Origin: a virus | DNA length: 64,000 bases | IMG/VR virus record: IMGVR_UViG_3300050821_009856 | Span: 1 to 64,000 of that record | Direction: 5' to 3' (one strand) | Shown: piece after piece, positions 33,889-41,960 of the stretch | How positions within the stretch are numbered: the first letter of the stretch is position 1 | Layout: each line of letters begins with the position of its first letter | Program-made: the position numbers and the translations under genes | Notes under the pieces: generated by a model | The model's database searches: none | Told to the model about the DNA's origin: nothing | What the model saw: only the letters and a program-made list of their open reading frames with translations

Positions 33889-35403
33889 ATGGACAGTAGC
33901 GCTGCGGAAGAGGCCGAACGGCGAGCCGTTGAGCCGAAAGTAGGGGATCAGCTCCCCTTCAGCCCCGCCAAGCAAGATGCCGTACTTGGCCATCTCCTGA
34001 TGAACAGGACGTTTTTCCTGACTTGCAAGGACAGAATTAAGCCTAGCTGGTTTGCTGAGGGGCTGTCTCAACGCGTTTGGACTGCCGCCCTGGACTATTA
34101 CCAGCAATTCCAGCTGATTCCGAGAGCGGACACCGATCTGCTCCAGCATAACCTGATCCAGAGAGAACGCCAGGACCTTCGTAACGCCGTCGAGGCCAAA
34201 ATCAAAGGGGCCATGCACCAGGCCACCCTCTACCACCTGAAGGCCATCGAGACCGAGCTAACGGATTGGCTCCGGGCCCGGCTGTACTTCGAGGGGGTCA
34301 ACAAGAGCGCCGAGACCTGGAACCGCGGCCAGCTCGTGACCGCCTACGATATCCTCGGTAAGGCCTACCGAGAAATCCAGGGTACGGTATTCCATCCGGA
34401 CACCGCAGCCAGCTTCAAGGACCTGAAAGCGCTGACCAACAAGGTCCAACTGGATATTCAGAACGCCCTGACCTTTGGATCGACCATTGTCGACAAGCTC
34501 ATCCTGAAGAACGCTGTCTCTGGCGGTCTTCTGCCCGGCGGCACAACCATCCTGGTAGCACCGACCGACATCGGCAAGACAACCACGCTCATGACCATCG
34601 CTTGCGCGAACATGAAGCTCGGGAAGTCCGTACTGTTCATCGCCCACGAGGGCATCGAAGCGCAGCTGCAGCTGAAGTTCCTTTGCTGCATGTTGGGGGA
34701 GACCCTCGATTGGTTTTTGTCGAATCTCTCGAATCCGGATCCGAGCATTCAGAGGCGTATCACCAGGGCCCAGGTCATCCTCGATAACAAGCTGACGTTC
34801 ATCCACTACGTCAAGGCAGGGATGACTGTCGAGCAGGTAATGGCCATCATCCGACGGCGCCAGGAAGAGCGCCTGGTAACCACTGGCCATGGGTACGACC
34901 TACTGGTCGACGACTACGCTGCGAAGCTTACCACTGAGGAAGCAAAGCACGGGAAGCTTGAGAAGCGGCAACGCGACGAAATCGTGTACCGCCAGTTCAT
35001 CGATATTGCCCTTGAGTTCGAGTTCCATCATCTGGGTGCCATCCAGACAAATCGCGAGGGCTCTAAAATCAACCGCGGCTTCAAAGGCTATGAGGACCGA
35101 CTCTTGGAGATGGAGGACGTGAGCGAGAGCATGTCGGTGATGAACGACGCTCACTGTGTAATCACCATTAACCGGCCGCCGATTGCCATGGCCCAAGAGT
35201 GGGTTACCTATCACATCTCCAAGTCGAAGTTTGGTTCGACCGGTTGGGCAATTATCTGCAGATCGAACTTCGGTTGCGGTGTCTCCCACAGCAATGACCT
35301 TGGGGGCATCTGGTATCGGGGTAGTAGCAGTGGCTCGGAGCGGATCGACCAGCTCCTGACGGCCTATAACAACCAACAGCTGCCAGCTACCGAGAAACTC
35401 TAG
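33889..35403 (+). CDS. DnaB-like replicative helicase
   Basis: 504 residues. The N-terminal half is helical and acts as the expected DnaB N-domain (residues about 20-170). The C-terminal RecA-like motor has Walker A APTDIGKTT (224-232), Walker B YDLLVDDYAAKL, and HLGAIQTNREG with later SKSKFGSTG, matching DnaB/T4 gp41-type motifs. It would unwind the fork 5'-3' and stimulate the primase encoded upstream. It starts a new plus-strand run facing away from the minus-strand zinc-ribbon gene. Confidence 0.88.
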   Translation: MDSSAAEEAERRAVEPKVGDQLPFSPAKQDAVLGHLLMNRTFFLTCKDRIKPSWFAEGLSQRVWTAALDYYQQFQLIPRADTDLLQHNLIQRERQDLRNAVEAKIKGAMHQATLYHLKAIETELTDWLRARLYFEGVNKSAETWNRGQLVTAYDILGKAYREIQGTVFHPDTAASFKDLKALTNKVQLDIQNALTFGSTIVDKLILKNAVSGGLLPGGTTILVAPTDIGKTTTLMTIACANMKLGKSVLFIAHEGIEAQLQLKFLCCMLGETLDWFLSNLSNPDPSIQRRITRAQVILDNKLTFIHYVKAGMTVEQVMAIIRRRQEERLVTTGHGYDLLVDDYAAKLTTEEAKHGKLEKRQRDEIVYRQFIDIALEFEFHHLGAIQTNREGSKINRGFKGYEDRLLEMEDVSESMSVMNDAHCVITINRPPIAMAQEWVTYHISKSKFGSTGWAIICRSNFGCGVSHSNDLGGIWYRGSSSGSERIDQLLTAYNNQQLPATEKL

Positions 35404-35405
35404 GC

Positions 35406-35411
35406 TATTAT
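35406..35411 (+). promoter_or_regulatory. GGCTATTAT promoter element, leaderless type
   Basis: TATTAT starts five bases after the first base of the helicase stop region and is followed by six bases (CCTCGC) and the ATG at 35418. It begins the accessory block ClpP-aminotransferase-CYTH-patatin. Confidence 0.45.
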
Positions 35412-35417
35412 CCTCGC

Positions 35418-36020
35418 ATGGGCAAACCCACCGAGAAAGAGTTGAGGCAGCAGGCCGACCAAGCAGACTCCCTTGTAGCTGCTGTCGGCAACGCCCAGAA
35501 CCTGAGATTCGAGCCACTCAGTAGGACCATCTTCCTCTGGTCTGACATTGAAAACGAGGCGGCCTGTCAGTTCGGCGTGACACTGATGGTTGTGGATCAG
35601 ACGCTGGGCCCAATCAGACTCGTGATGAATAGCTGTGGCGGCCACTCCGAGGCAGGTCTGGCCATCTACGATGCCATCAAGACGGCCAAGAACCGCGTGG
35701 ACATCGACGTCTATGGGGCCTGCGAGAGTATCGCCGCAATTATTCTGCAGGCCGGGCAGCGTCGACGGTTGTCGCGAAACACCGAGTTCATGGTGCATGA
35801 CGGTTCCATTCAAATGGACGGCTGGGAATCTGCCAGGGACCTAGCCATCTGCAGCAAGCAGCTCGGCAACGTGAATCGACAGATGCACAAGCTCCTGGCC
35901 AGTCGATCGAAAATGTCCGAGGCCGCGATTAGGAATCGATGCCGCAATGACTTCTATTTGACGGCCGATCAGGCGGTCCGGCTCGGCTTCGCCGACGAAA
36001 TCATCAAGGAGACCAGATGA
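35418..36020 (+). CDS. ClpP-like serine protease
   Basis: 200 residues with the ClpP/crotonase fold. Catalytic Ser104 lies in GACESIAAIILQAG, His127 in TEFMVHDGS, and Asp178 in NDFYLTADQAVRLGFADEI, so the triad is complete. VMNSCGGHSEAGLAIYDAI matches the oxyanion and GG loop. ClpP forms tetradecamers with an AAA+ unfoldase; none is visible in the window. Phage ClpP-like enzymes usually act as prohead proteases, but this one is far from the head genes, so another target is possible. The next gene overlaps by four bases. Confidence 0.85.
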   Translation: MGKPTEKELRQQADQADSLVAAVGNAQNLRFEPLSRTIFLWSDIENEAACQFGVTLMVVDQTLGPIRLVMNSCGGHSEAGLAIYDAIKTAKNRVDIDVYGACESIAAIILQAGQRRRLSRNTEFMVHDGSIQMDGWESARDLAICSKQLGNVNRQMHKLLASRSKMSEAAIRNRCRNDFYLTADQAVRLGFADEIIKETR

Positions 36021-36859
36021 ACATCGACCTTAAACCTGTCGGAGATGCTGCGCTGCAGCTGCTTCTGAAGCATGTTCGAACGGTCCTGACTGTTCTGGCG
36101 TTCGCCGTCCTTGCGCTCGTCGCGACCGTAAAGATTCACGGGCTGCAGAGCCAGGTCACCCTGGCCCAGAATCAGGCCGCCCTTGCATCTAAGACGGTAG
36201 AGGAAGACAAGGGAGTCTTTGAACGCCAGGTCCAGGCCGACAAGTCAGCTCTGCAATCTATGCTCAAGGGATCGGATCAGCAGCTCCAGGAACTCAGGGG
36301 TCTGCTGAAGCAGAAGAGTGAGCAGCTGGACAACGCCACCACTGTGTCGGTTCAGCTTCGGAAGGCTCTTCAGGCTCAGACCACGGCCGTACAGACGCAG
36401 CAGCAGCCTCCTGCAGCCGGAGGCGGTCCGTCTGCTACTTCTCGGGTTCGAGTGGACTTCGACCACGACTTCGGCTGGCTCCGCGTGACCGGCTACACGT
36501 TGACGGATCCGGCATACGGATTTCTGACCATTAATAACGGCAGCCGCCCCCTGAAGCTGACAGTTGCTCTCAGCAAGGACAGGCAGAACGCCTGGCACGC
36601 CTACGTGACGTCGTCGGATGTCGCCATCAGCGCCGATGTACTGATTGCCGCGGTTGACCCGTCGATTCGTGACGTGAAGTGGTACGAGCGTCTAGGCGTT
36701 ATGGGCAACGTAGGGGTCGGTGATGGGTTGCTCGTTGGTGCAGGGCTGACTCTAGATATTGGCCGCTTTACTGTCGGCCCGGCGGTCTGGTTGAGCGTCA
36801 ATTCCCAGGTCAGCAAGTACTACGGTATCGCCGCGGTCTGGCGGCCGTTCGCTCGATGA
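36017..36859 (+). CDS. Membrane-anchored coiled-coil protein
   Basis: 280 residues. A single transmembrane segment near residues 22-39 (TVLTVLAFAVLALVATV) follows a short basic N-terminus, so the bulk is probably periplasmic or outside. A coiled coil (residues about 45-120, rich in Gln, Lys, Glu) and a Pro/Gln linker precede a beta-rich C-terminal domain with DFDHDFGWLRVTGYTL and Gly-rich strands resembling a barrel-like end (VGDGLLVGAGLTLDIGRFTVGPAV). Spanin-like or adhesin roles are possible. It overlaps both the ClpP and aminotransferase genes. Confidence 0.5.
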   Translation: MNIDLKPVGDAALQLLLKHVRTVLTVLAFAVLALVATVKIHGLQSQVTLAQNQAALASKTVEEDKGVFERQVQADKSALQSMLKGSDQQLQELRGLLKQKSEQLDNATTVSVQLRKALQAQTTAVQTQQQPPAAGGGPSATSRVRVDFDHDFGWLRVTGYTLTDPAYGFLTINNGSRPLKLTVALSKDRQNAWHAYVTSSDVAISADVLIAAVDPSIRDVKWYERLGVMGNVGVGDGLLVGAGLTLDIGRFTVGPAVWLSVNSQVSKYYGIAAVWRPFAR

Positions 36860-37929
36860 CTGCAGATCCCGACAAGTTTCTGGTCCGGGGCGCCGGGCCA
36901 GAGGGAACCTACAACTTAGCGGTTGGAGAACCGGTCTTTCTCCGGAAGCATCTAGTGGTTCCTCAGAACCTCCTGGTCTCAAACATCGGGGGATCTGACT
37001 ACCCACCCTACAAGGGGCTCCCACGGCTCCTGGAGGAGCTTGGGTGGATGTACCCAGGCAAGCACGTGGTAGTGACGACCGGGGCCAAGCAAGCCCTCCT
37101 GGCGGCCTTCTATGCGTATCGGCAGCGCTTCGGGAAACAGGCCGTTTACCACGAGGCTCCGTGCTGGCCCTCTTACCCCACGTTGGCGAAGTTGTCGGGC
37201 CTGAGCTTTCAGTCGGATCGTATGTCCCTCCTCTGCTTGACGGATGAGTTCTTCGCTCGTCGATACATCAGCGTCAAGACGGCCCCTAACAATCCCGATG
37301 GACGTGTCGCAGACCGGTTGGATTTGAAGCACTACGACATCTGGGATGCGGCATATGCCCACCCAGTTTACGGATGGAATCCGGCAGATCTCCCGAGCCA
37401 TACTGTATCGGTCTGGTCTGCTGCCAAGTTGCTTGGGTTTAGTGGTGACCGAATCGGCTGGCTGGTGACTGGAGACAAGGAGCTAGCGGATCTCGCCGCA
37501 GACTACATCGAGAAGACGACTTCGGGGGTCAATACCAAGAGTCAGGCCATCATTGCAGCGGTACTCGGCTATATCAGGTGCTTTCCCGAAGAAGGTCGGA
37601 AGATGTACGAGGCTGCCCGCAACGATCTGCTGCACAACTTCATGCGGTTCATCCAAACGTTCGGGCCGAGCGTCAGGAATGCAAAAGACTACTCTGGAAT
37701 GTTCGGTTGGTTCGACCTGCCTTACGACGTGGGGGTCCGCCAGGAAGAGTTCGATGCCCTCCTTCGAGAGGCCAGGGTGATGCTGGTGCCGGCGTCAGCC
37801 TGCGGCGTTCTAGATAAGCCTGGCAGATATCGGATTTCTCTCGGCCACCGCGTGGAAGTGGTTGATGCGGCGCTACAATCCATCTCTGAAGCCCTTTGGA
37901 GGCGTCGTGGACCGCTATTCGGAACTTGA
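36856..37929 (+). CDS. PLP-dependent aminotransferase-like protein (fold type I)
   Basis: 357 residues with the class I/II aminotransferase motif order: NLAVGEP at the start, TTGAKQALLAAFYAYR (PLP phosphate-binding turn), TAPNNPDG (pyridine/Asn motif), DIWDAAYAHPVYG (Asp and Tyr contacting PLP), SVWSAAKLLGFSGDRIGWL with the Schiff-base Lys191, and the carboxylate Arg in GRYRISLGHR. It is slightly shorter than typical enzymes (about 390-400). Amino-acid metabolism enzymes are rare in phages. All visible cofactor residues are kept, so it may be active. The substrate is unknown. It overlaps the upstream gene. Confidence 0.8.
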   Translation: MTADPDKFLVRGAGPEGTYNLAVGEPVFLRKHLVVPQNLLVSNIGGSDYPPYKGLPRLLEELGWMYPGKHVVVTTGAKQALLAAFYAYRQRFGKQAVYHEAPCWPSYPTLAKLSGLSFQSDRMSLLCLTDEFFARRYISVKTAPNNPDGRVADRLDLKHYDIWDAAYAHPVYGWNPADLPSHTVSVWSAAKLLGFSGDRIGWLVTGDKELADLAADYIEKTTSGVNTKSQAIIAAVLGYIRCFPEEGRKMYEAARNDLLHNFMRFIQTFGPSVRNAKDYSGMFGWFDLPYDVGVRQEEFDALLREARVMLVPASACGVLDKPGRYRISLGHRVEVVDAALQSISEALWRRRGPLFGT

Positions 37930-38539
37930 AGCAAAGTACAGCGCAAACCAGTTGCCCTTCAGTCGCTTCCGAACTGAGATGGACAAGCTGACTTCACTGA
38001 AGCAGCCCCACGTTGTCGTCGGATGGGACACTTTCTACGCCAACCCGGAGACCGGCCTGGTTCTCAGATTCCGGCGAGCAAAGTCCGAGGGCAACGATCA
38101 CCCCGTCCTGACCTACAAGTACAGGAAGTCCGTTGGGGCCGACAGTGTCGATCGCCATGAGGTCGATTTGTTCTTGGAGAACAACGACAAGGTTGAAGAG
38201 GACACTGACGCCCTCTTGACAATGGCTCTGGGCTGCAAGAAGCATTTCTCCATTCTGAAGGAGAGCTGCATCTATCACATCGAGGGGGCGGGGCACACAG
38301 CCGTCATCGCCCTGTACGATGTCATGGTGCCGGGCAACAATTACGTAGAGCGCTTTCTTGAGGTAGAGATCGACAAGGATAGCCCATGTACGCCTGAAGA
38401 AGGCGCCGCAGCCTTGGCCGCATGGCAAGAGGCCGTTGAATCCCAGTTCGACCTCCAAAGGCCACTGGGCCAGTCGCTATATGAGCTACTGGGTCGTAAC
38501 TACGGAGATCCTGAACTTTTCATCAAGGGAACTTTCTGA
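37907..38539 (+). CDS. CYTH-domain protein (triphosphate tunnel/cyclase-like)
   Basis: 210 residues from GTG 37907, chosen because GGAGG lies five bases upstream and the family signature starts here. The N-terminus carries ExExK (SELEAKY), the hallmark of CYTH proteins, which include class IV adenylyl cyclases, thiamine triphosphatases and tripolyphosphatases. Further tunnel residues: LVLRFRRAK, VLTYKYRKS, RHEVDLFLE, and the late ERFLEVEIDKD. One usual Arg in the K-x-R motif (ILKESCIY) is absent. Whether it is a cyclase or phosphatase cannot be told. It overlaps the aminotransferase end by 23 bases. Confidence 0.7.
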   Translation: MDRYSELEAKYSANQLPFSRFRTEMDKLTSLKQPHVVVGWDTFYANPETGLVLRFRRAKSEGNDHPVLTYKYRKSVGADSVDRHEVDLFLENNDKVEEDTDALLTMALGCKKHFSILKESCIYHIEGAGHTAVIALYDVMVPGNNYVERFLEVEIDKDSPCTPEEGAAALAAWQEAVESQFDLQRPLGQSLYELLGRNYGDPELFIKGTF

Positions 38540-38730
38540 TGCCACTCACCGAAGAGCAGTTTGCCGAGATCCTGGACGAAGTCATCGACGAGACTCTGGA
38601 CCTGAAGAAGCAGGACCGAGTCCGATTCAACAACGCCCTCCTGGAGCGGCTCGGGGAGGAAGATGTCTTCCCTGAAGAGGATGAGGACGAGGGTCTCACT
38701 GAAGAGCAGATCGATGCGGAGGAAGAGTGA
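38539..38730 (+). CDS. Small acidic protein
   Basis: 63 residues, very acidic: the C-terminal half is almost all Glu/Asp. The start overlaps the CYTH stop (TGATG) and the stop overlaps the patatin start. It may be a partner, DNA mimic or inhibitor of one of the two neighbours; nothing more can be said. Confidence 0.5.
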   Translation: MPLTEEQFAEILDEVIDETLDLKKQDRVRFNNALLERLGEEDVFPEEDEDEGLTEEQIDAEEE

Positions 38731-39569
38731 TGAAGGCCCTAGTCTTGAGTGGTGGCGGATCTAAGGGGGCCTATGAGGCCGGCGTCGTCAAGTACCTCAT
38801 GGACTTCGAGGGCCGACGATATGACCTCTTTGCTGGAGTCAGTGTTGGGGCCCTGAACGCTGCCTTCTTGGCTCAGTACGGAGACGTTTCACCGCTTAGC
38901 GTCCATTCTCAGCAATACGCCGCCGAGGACTTGGTGAACCTCTGGAAGAGCCTCGACAACTCGAATGTCTTCAAGAATTGGTTTCCGCCCTATGTCTCTG
39001 CGCTCTGGAGGCCGTCGGTCTTCGATAGTTCGCCGCTCCAGAAGCTCGTCCGTAGCATCCTGAAGAAACCAGGCCCGAATAAGAAGCTCCGAGTTGGAGC
39101 GACTGGCCTGGACACGGGTACCTTCCGAGTCTTCGACGAGACCTACCCAGATGTCGCTACTGCGGTGCTCGCTAGTTCGGCATTCCCCGGCATGCTGCTG
39201 CCCGTGGAGATCGAGGGGCAGCTCTACACCGATGGCGGTGTCTGCAACAACACACCGCTCCGACAGGCCATCTCGGCAGGAGCCACGGAGATCGACGTTA
39301 TTCTTTGCTCGCCCTTGGACGACCCGTCCACGTCCTTCCAGGCCAAGACGACCGCAGTGAATGTTGGCTTCCGGGCCATCAGCCTCTTGACCGACCAGGT
39401 TCAGCGGGACAGCCTGGTCGACTGTATGGTCAATCGGACAGATCTGAAGATTCGGCTCATCAAGCCTTCGGCTGTGCTGACCAGTAATCCGTTGGACTTC
39501 TCCCCATCGCTGATTGCGTCGATGCTCAAGCAAGGCTATGCTGACGCCGAAAAGGGGCTATCCAAATGA
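38730..39569 (+). CDS. Patatin-like phospholipase
   Basis: 279 residues from ATG 38730 (a GTG at 38727 is the alternative). All patatin motifs are present: the oxyanion hole GGGSKG (8-13), nucleophile Ser38 in GVSVG, and catalytic Asp168 in DGG. Bacterial patatins hydrolyse membrane lipids, and related phospholipases are effectors of several anti-phage systems. The length is close to stand-alone bacterial enzymes. It lies in a tight operon after the CYTH and acidic genes and overlaps the phosphoesterase gene by four bases. Membrane disruption at lysis or superinfection exclusion are possible roles. Confidence 0.85.
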   Translation: MKALVLSGGGSKGAYEAGVVKYLMDFEGRRYDLFAGVSVGALNAAFLAQYGDVSPLSVHSQQYAAEDLVNLWKSLDNSNVFKNWFPPYVSALWRPSVFDSSPLQKLVRSILKKPGPNKKLRVGATGLDTGTFRVFDETYPDVATAVLASSAFPGMLLPVEIEGQLYTDGGVCNNTPLRQAISAGATEIDVILCSPLDDPSTSFQAKTTAVNVGFRAISLLTDQVQRDSLVDCMVNRTDLKIRLIKPSAVLTSNPLDFSPSLIASMLKQGYADAEKGLSK

Positions 39570-40189
39570 CCACCTGGTTTACCTCGGACCTTCATTTCAA
39601 CCACGTCAACATCATGCTGCCGTCGTACACGCGGCGGGAAGAGACGTTCCCAGACCTTCAGGCCATGAACGAGGGGCTGGTTCAGCGCTGGAACGAACGG
39701 GTCAAGCCAGATGACGACGTGTACCTCATTGGCGACTTGGCGATGGGGAAGAAGGCTGAGGCCTTGCCCTACCTGAATCGCCTCGTCGGCCACAAGCACC
39801 TCATCTTCGGAAACCACGACTACAAAGACCACAAGTGCACCGCCGTGCACCCGGCCATCCTTCAGGCCTATAAGGAGGGGGTGCTTGAGACCACCGTAGA
39901 GAGCCTACCGGTTCTTGAGAATGGGAAGCGACTCTTCCTCCACCATGAGCCCTGCTCGGTGCCAGAGACCTTCGACTATGTATTCTGCGGCCATGTTCAC
40001 GAGTCGTTCACCCGCGCTCGTTGGGATGCCGAGAGGCTGAACACCGAGACGGGCAAGCCCGGTGTTGCGGTCGCGGATCCAGATGGCAATATCATCAACG
40101 TCGGTGTGGACGTGAGCGACTACAAGCCGATGACGCTTGAAGAGCTTCTGGCTCGGCCTTTCTACGAGGGGCCGAAGCACAGGATCTAG
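39566..40189 (+). CDS. Calcineurin-like metallophosphoesterase
   Basis: 207 residues with the ordered metal motifs TSDLHFNH, LIGDLAMG, FGNHDYK, LHHEP and CGHVHESF. This is the compact phosphoesterase type found in many phages, distinct from the Mre11-like gene at 6024. The substrate is unknown (2',3'-cyclic phosphate or nucleotide esters are possible). It ends nine bases before the tRNA gene. Confidence 0.8.
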   Translation: MTTWFTSDLHFNHVNIMLPSYTRREETFPDLQAMNEGLVQRWNERVKPDDDVYLIGDLAMGKKAEALPYLNRLVGHKHLIFGNHDYKDHKCTAVHPAILQAYKEGVLETTVESLPVLENGKRLFLHHEPCSVPETFDYVFCGHVHESFTRARWDAERLNTETGKPGVAVADPDGNIINVGVDVSDYKPMTLEELLARPFYEGPKHRI

Positions 40190-40197
40190 AATGTTAT

Positions 40198-40271
40198 TCC
40201 AGGGTGCCAGAGTCTGGTAATGGGCGTGACTGTTAATCACGAAGCCGGTGGTTCGAATCCACCCCCTGGAG
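40198..40271 (+). tRNA. tRNA-Asn (anticodon GTT)
   Basis: A complete 74-base tRNA. The acceptor stem TCCAGGG/CCCTGGA pairs fully, the anticodon stem CGTGA/TCACG encloses loop CTGTTAA (anticodon GTT), and the T-arm is GGTGG TTCGAAT CCACC. The D-stem has one mismatch. The discriminator is G and no CCA is encoded. It is the only tRNA found in the window. The overlapping nuclease gene begins inside it. Confidence 0.95.
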
Positions 40272-40693
40272 TTGTAAGGGATAATCCTAAGGCGGTTGGC
40301 GAGCGGTCAGAAGCAGCCATTCTGGCTGAACTTTTATTTCGTGGTTACACCGTATTGACCCCATTTGGGGATAACCAACGATACGACTTGGTCGTCGACT
40401 TGAGGACGAAGTTCCTTAAAATCCAATGTAAGACCGGTAGGATTAAGGCGGGGGCAATCATATTCCCCACCTCTTCGTCTCAGGCTCATCGTGGCAAGGG
40501 GCGCCAGAGTTATCGAGGACAGATCGATCTCTTTGCTGTTTATTGTCCAGAAAATCGCCGGGTATACGTGGTTCCCGTAGACGATGTCGGCACTTGCGAG
40601 GGATCACTTCGAATCGAGGCTACAAAGAATAATCAGACGATCGGATGTCGAATGGCCGCTGACTATGATCTGCAGTCGCTGGTGTTAGTCTAA
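40220..40693 (+). CDS. PD-(D/E)XK homing-type endonuclease overlapping tRNA-Asn
   Basis: The frame resembles the PDDEXK_5 group (I-Ssp6803I-like, found inside a tRNA intron in cyanobacteria): GERSEAAILAELLFRGYTVLTPFG, DNQRYDLVVD with the catalytic Asp, then IQCKTGR and RGQIDLFAVYCPENRRVYVVPVDD. The conserved region starts right after the tRNA 3' end, but no ATG, GTG or TTG is in frame between the tRNA and that region. The first available starts are ATG 40220 in the tRNA D-loop or GTG 40226 in the anticodon stem, giving 157 residues. It may use a rare start or be translated from an unprocessed transcript. It is A/T-richer than its neighbours. Confidence 0.8.
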   Translation: MGVTVNHEAGGSNPPPGVVRDNPKAVGERSEAAILAELLFRGYTVLTPFGDNQRYDLVVDLRTKFLKIQCKTGRIKAGAIIFPTSSSQAHRGKGRQSYRGQIDLFAVYCPENRRVYVVPVDDVGTCEGSLRIEATKNNQTIGCRMAADYDLQSLVLV

Positions 40694-41343
40694 TGCCAGC
40701 AACACTTCACACCGAGGCGATGGCTTGGCTTAGATACGGCAAGCACATGCCACTTGTCTGCACCGAGGCGGGCTACTGGAGTGCGGATGTCCTTGGCATC
40801 GATGACACCAAATGTGTGGAAGTAGAAATCAAAAAGAGCATAGCAGATCTCCGAGCCGACTTCAGGCGGAAAACAAGGAAGCACGAGACATACGCTAACC
40901 TGAAAGCCGACGGTCGAGCCATTTGGTCGCCGAACTACTTCTGGATCTTCGTGCCTGCCAGTATTGGTCGTCAGGCTCTTACTGTCTTGGACGAACTCGA
41001 CGCCAAGCACGCTGGCCTTGCCGTCTTGGAGGCAGAGACGACGCGTCCAGGCCACGCCGGTCGCTGGGTGACCATCCTCCGGCGAGCGCCGCGGCTGCAC
41101 GGCAACAAGCCCCATCCCAAGCTTGTTCGGGCGATCCAGCTTCGAATGGGCTCAGAACTGACGACGCTACGGTTGAACCTGGAGCTGCTCAAGCATGCCA
41201 AGCCAGAACAAGTAGACGCTATCGTCCAGAGTGCGTTGGAGATCTCGAAGTCATTAGTCGAGACTCAGGACTGGGAGAAAGACAGTGAATGCGGACAAGA
41301 AGCTTCTGAGACTGCTGGGCCAAGCCCTGATGCTCCTCGATAG
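40693..41343 (+). CDS. MmcB-like putative nuclease
   Basis: 216 residues starting within the upstream stop (TAATG). Residues about 25-60 carry a PD-(D/E)XK-like core, WSADVLGIDD...CVEVEIKKSIADLRADFRRK, typical of MmcB/DUF8-type DNA repair nucleases, followed by NYFWIFVPAS. The C-terminal half is helical with no known motif. Its role could be DNA repair or host DNA degradation. It lies directly after another PD-(D/E)XK gene, but the two are not similar to each other. Confidence 0.6.
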   Translation: MPATLHTEAMAWLRYGKHMPLVCTEAGYWSADVLGIDDTKCVEVEIKKSIADLRADFRRKTRKHETYANLKADGRAIWSPNYFWIFVPASIGRQALTVLDELDAKHAGLAVLEAETTRPGHAGRWVTILRRAPRLHGNKPHPKLVRAIQLRMGSELTTLRLNLELLKHAKPEQVDAIVQSALEISKSLVETQDWEKDSECGQEASETAGPSPDAPR

Positions 41344-41440
41344 TGTTAACTCGGCGGCAACTCAATATGAATATGATTTGCTCATCGTGGCTCGGAGGAT
41401 GGTGGAAGACCGAGTCTACTCTCACGAGACGAATCGATGA
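41285..41440 (+). CDS. Small helical protein, unknown function
   Basis: 51 codons from GTG 41285 with GGGAGAAA upstream, overlapping the previous gene by 59 bases in another frame and the next by four. The product is helical and amphipathic (KKLLRLLGQALMLLDSVNS ... YDLLIVARRMVEDRV). Support is from coding-like spacing and the ATGA overlap. Confidence 0.5.
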   Translation: MNADKKLLRLLGQALMLLDSVNSAATQYEYDLLIVARRMVEDRVYSHETNR

Positions 41441-41676
41441 AGAAGCTCCAGTTGGCCAAAATGAGCCTGGGCCAGGGCCAGTACCGCGGCAAGGTGAGCC
41501 TCGTCAGCGACTCCTGTGAGCCAGGGACCCTGGAGGATCGTCTGTTCCGACTCGACCTACTGCAAGCCGTTGCCAACGACCCGCAGCTTCAATCCGTAGC
41601 CGGCAAGGACTTCCAGACCATGAAGATGTACTTTGCCGGTGGCCAGTGGCAAATCGACCTGGAGGCGGACCTCTGA
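41437..41676 (+). CDS. Hypothetical protein (79 residues)
   Basis: A small soluble protein with a possible beta N-terminus (KLQLAKMSLGQGQYRGKVSLVSDS) and a helical LEDRLFRLDLLQAVAND. It overlaps both neighbours by ATGA-type junctions, so it belongs to a coupled run. No family recognised. Confidence 0.5.
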   Translation: MKKLQLAKMSLGQGQYRGKVSLVSDSCEPGTLEDRLFRLDLLQAVANDPQLQSVAGKDFQTMKMYFAGGQWQIDLEADL

Positions 41677-41960
41677 TGTGCCCGATCTGCGCCAAGAAGC
41701 CGGCCAGCCGCTCCACTGTTTTCTGTGACGACCACTTGAAAGTCTGGGTGGGCAGCCCGGAACGGTATGCCGTCGATTGGGCCTCCGAGGACAGCTATGA
41801 AGCGGAGCAAGCACAGTTCGTGGATCGGGTGCGGAAAGAGATGGGGCCAGGCATTTTCGTGGGTTCAGCCCTGACCTTCCTCCCGATTGAAATTGTAGTA
41901 CCAACCGGTAGCGACAGCCTTCCGGTAACCAGATCAGACTCGGGCCAAACGAATGTCTGA
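41676..41960 (+). CDS. Small zinc-knuckle-like protein
   Basis: 94 residues from ATG 41676 overlapping the upstream stop. It begins MCPICAKKPASRSTVFCDDHLK, a CxxC plus CxxH-type metal site. The remainder is acidic then hydrophobic (FVGSALTFLPIEIVVP). No family recognised. Confidence 0.5.
   Translation: MCPICAKKPASRSTVFCDDHLKVWVGSPERYAVDWASEDSYEAEQAQFVDRVRKEMGPGIFVGSALTFLPIEIVVPTGSDSLPVTRSDSGQTNV

Noticed and set aside
32577-33899. A 440-codon plus-strand frame opposite the multi-zinc protein
   Set aside because: The minus-strand protein has regular Cys pairs and a good ribosome-binding site, while the plus frame has no domain signs. The strand switch was therefore accepted as real.
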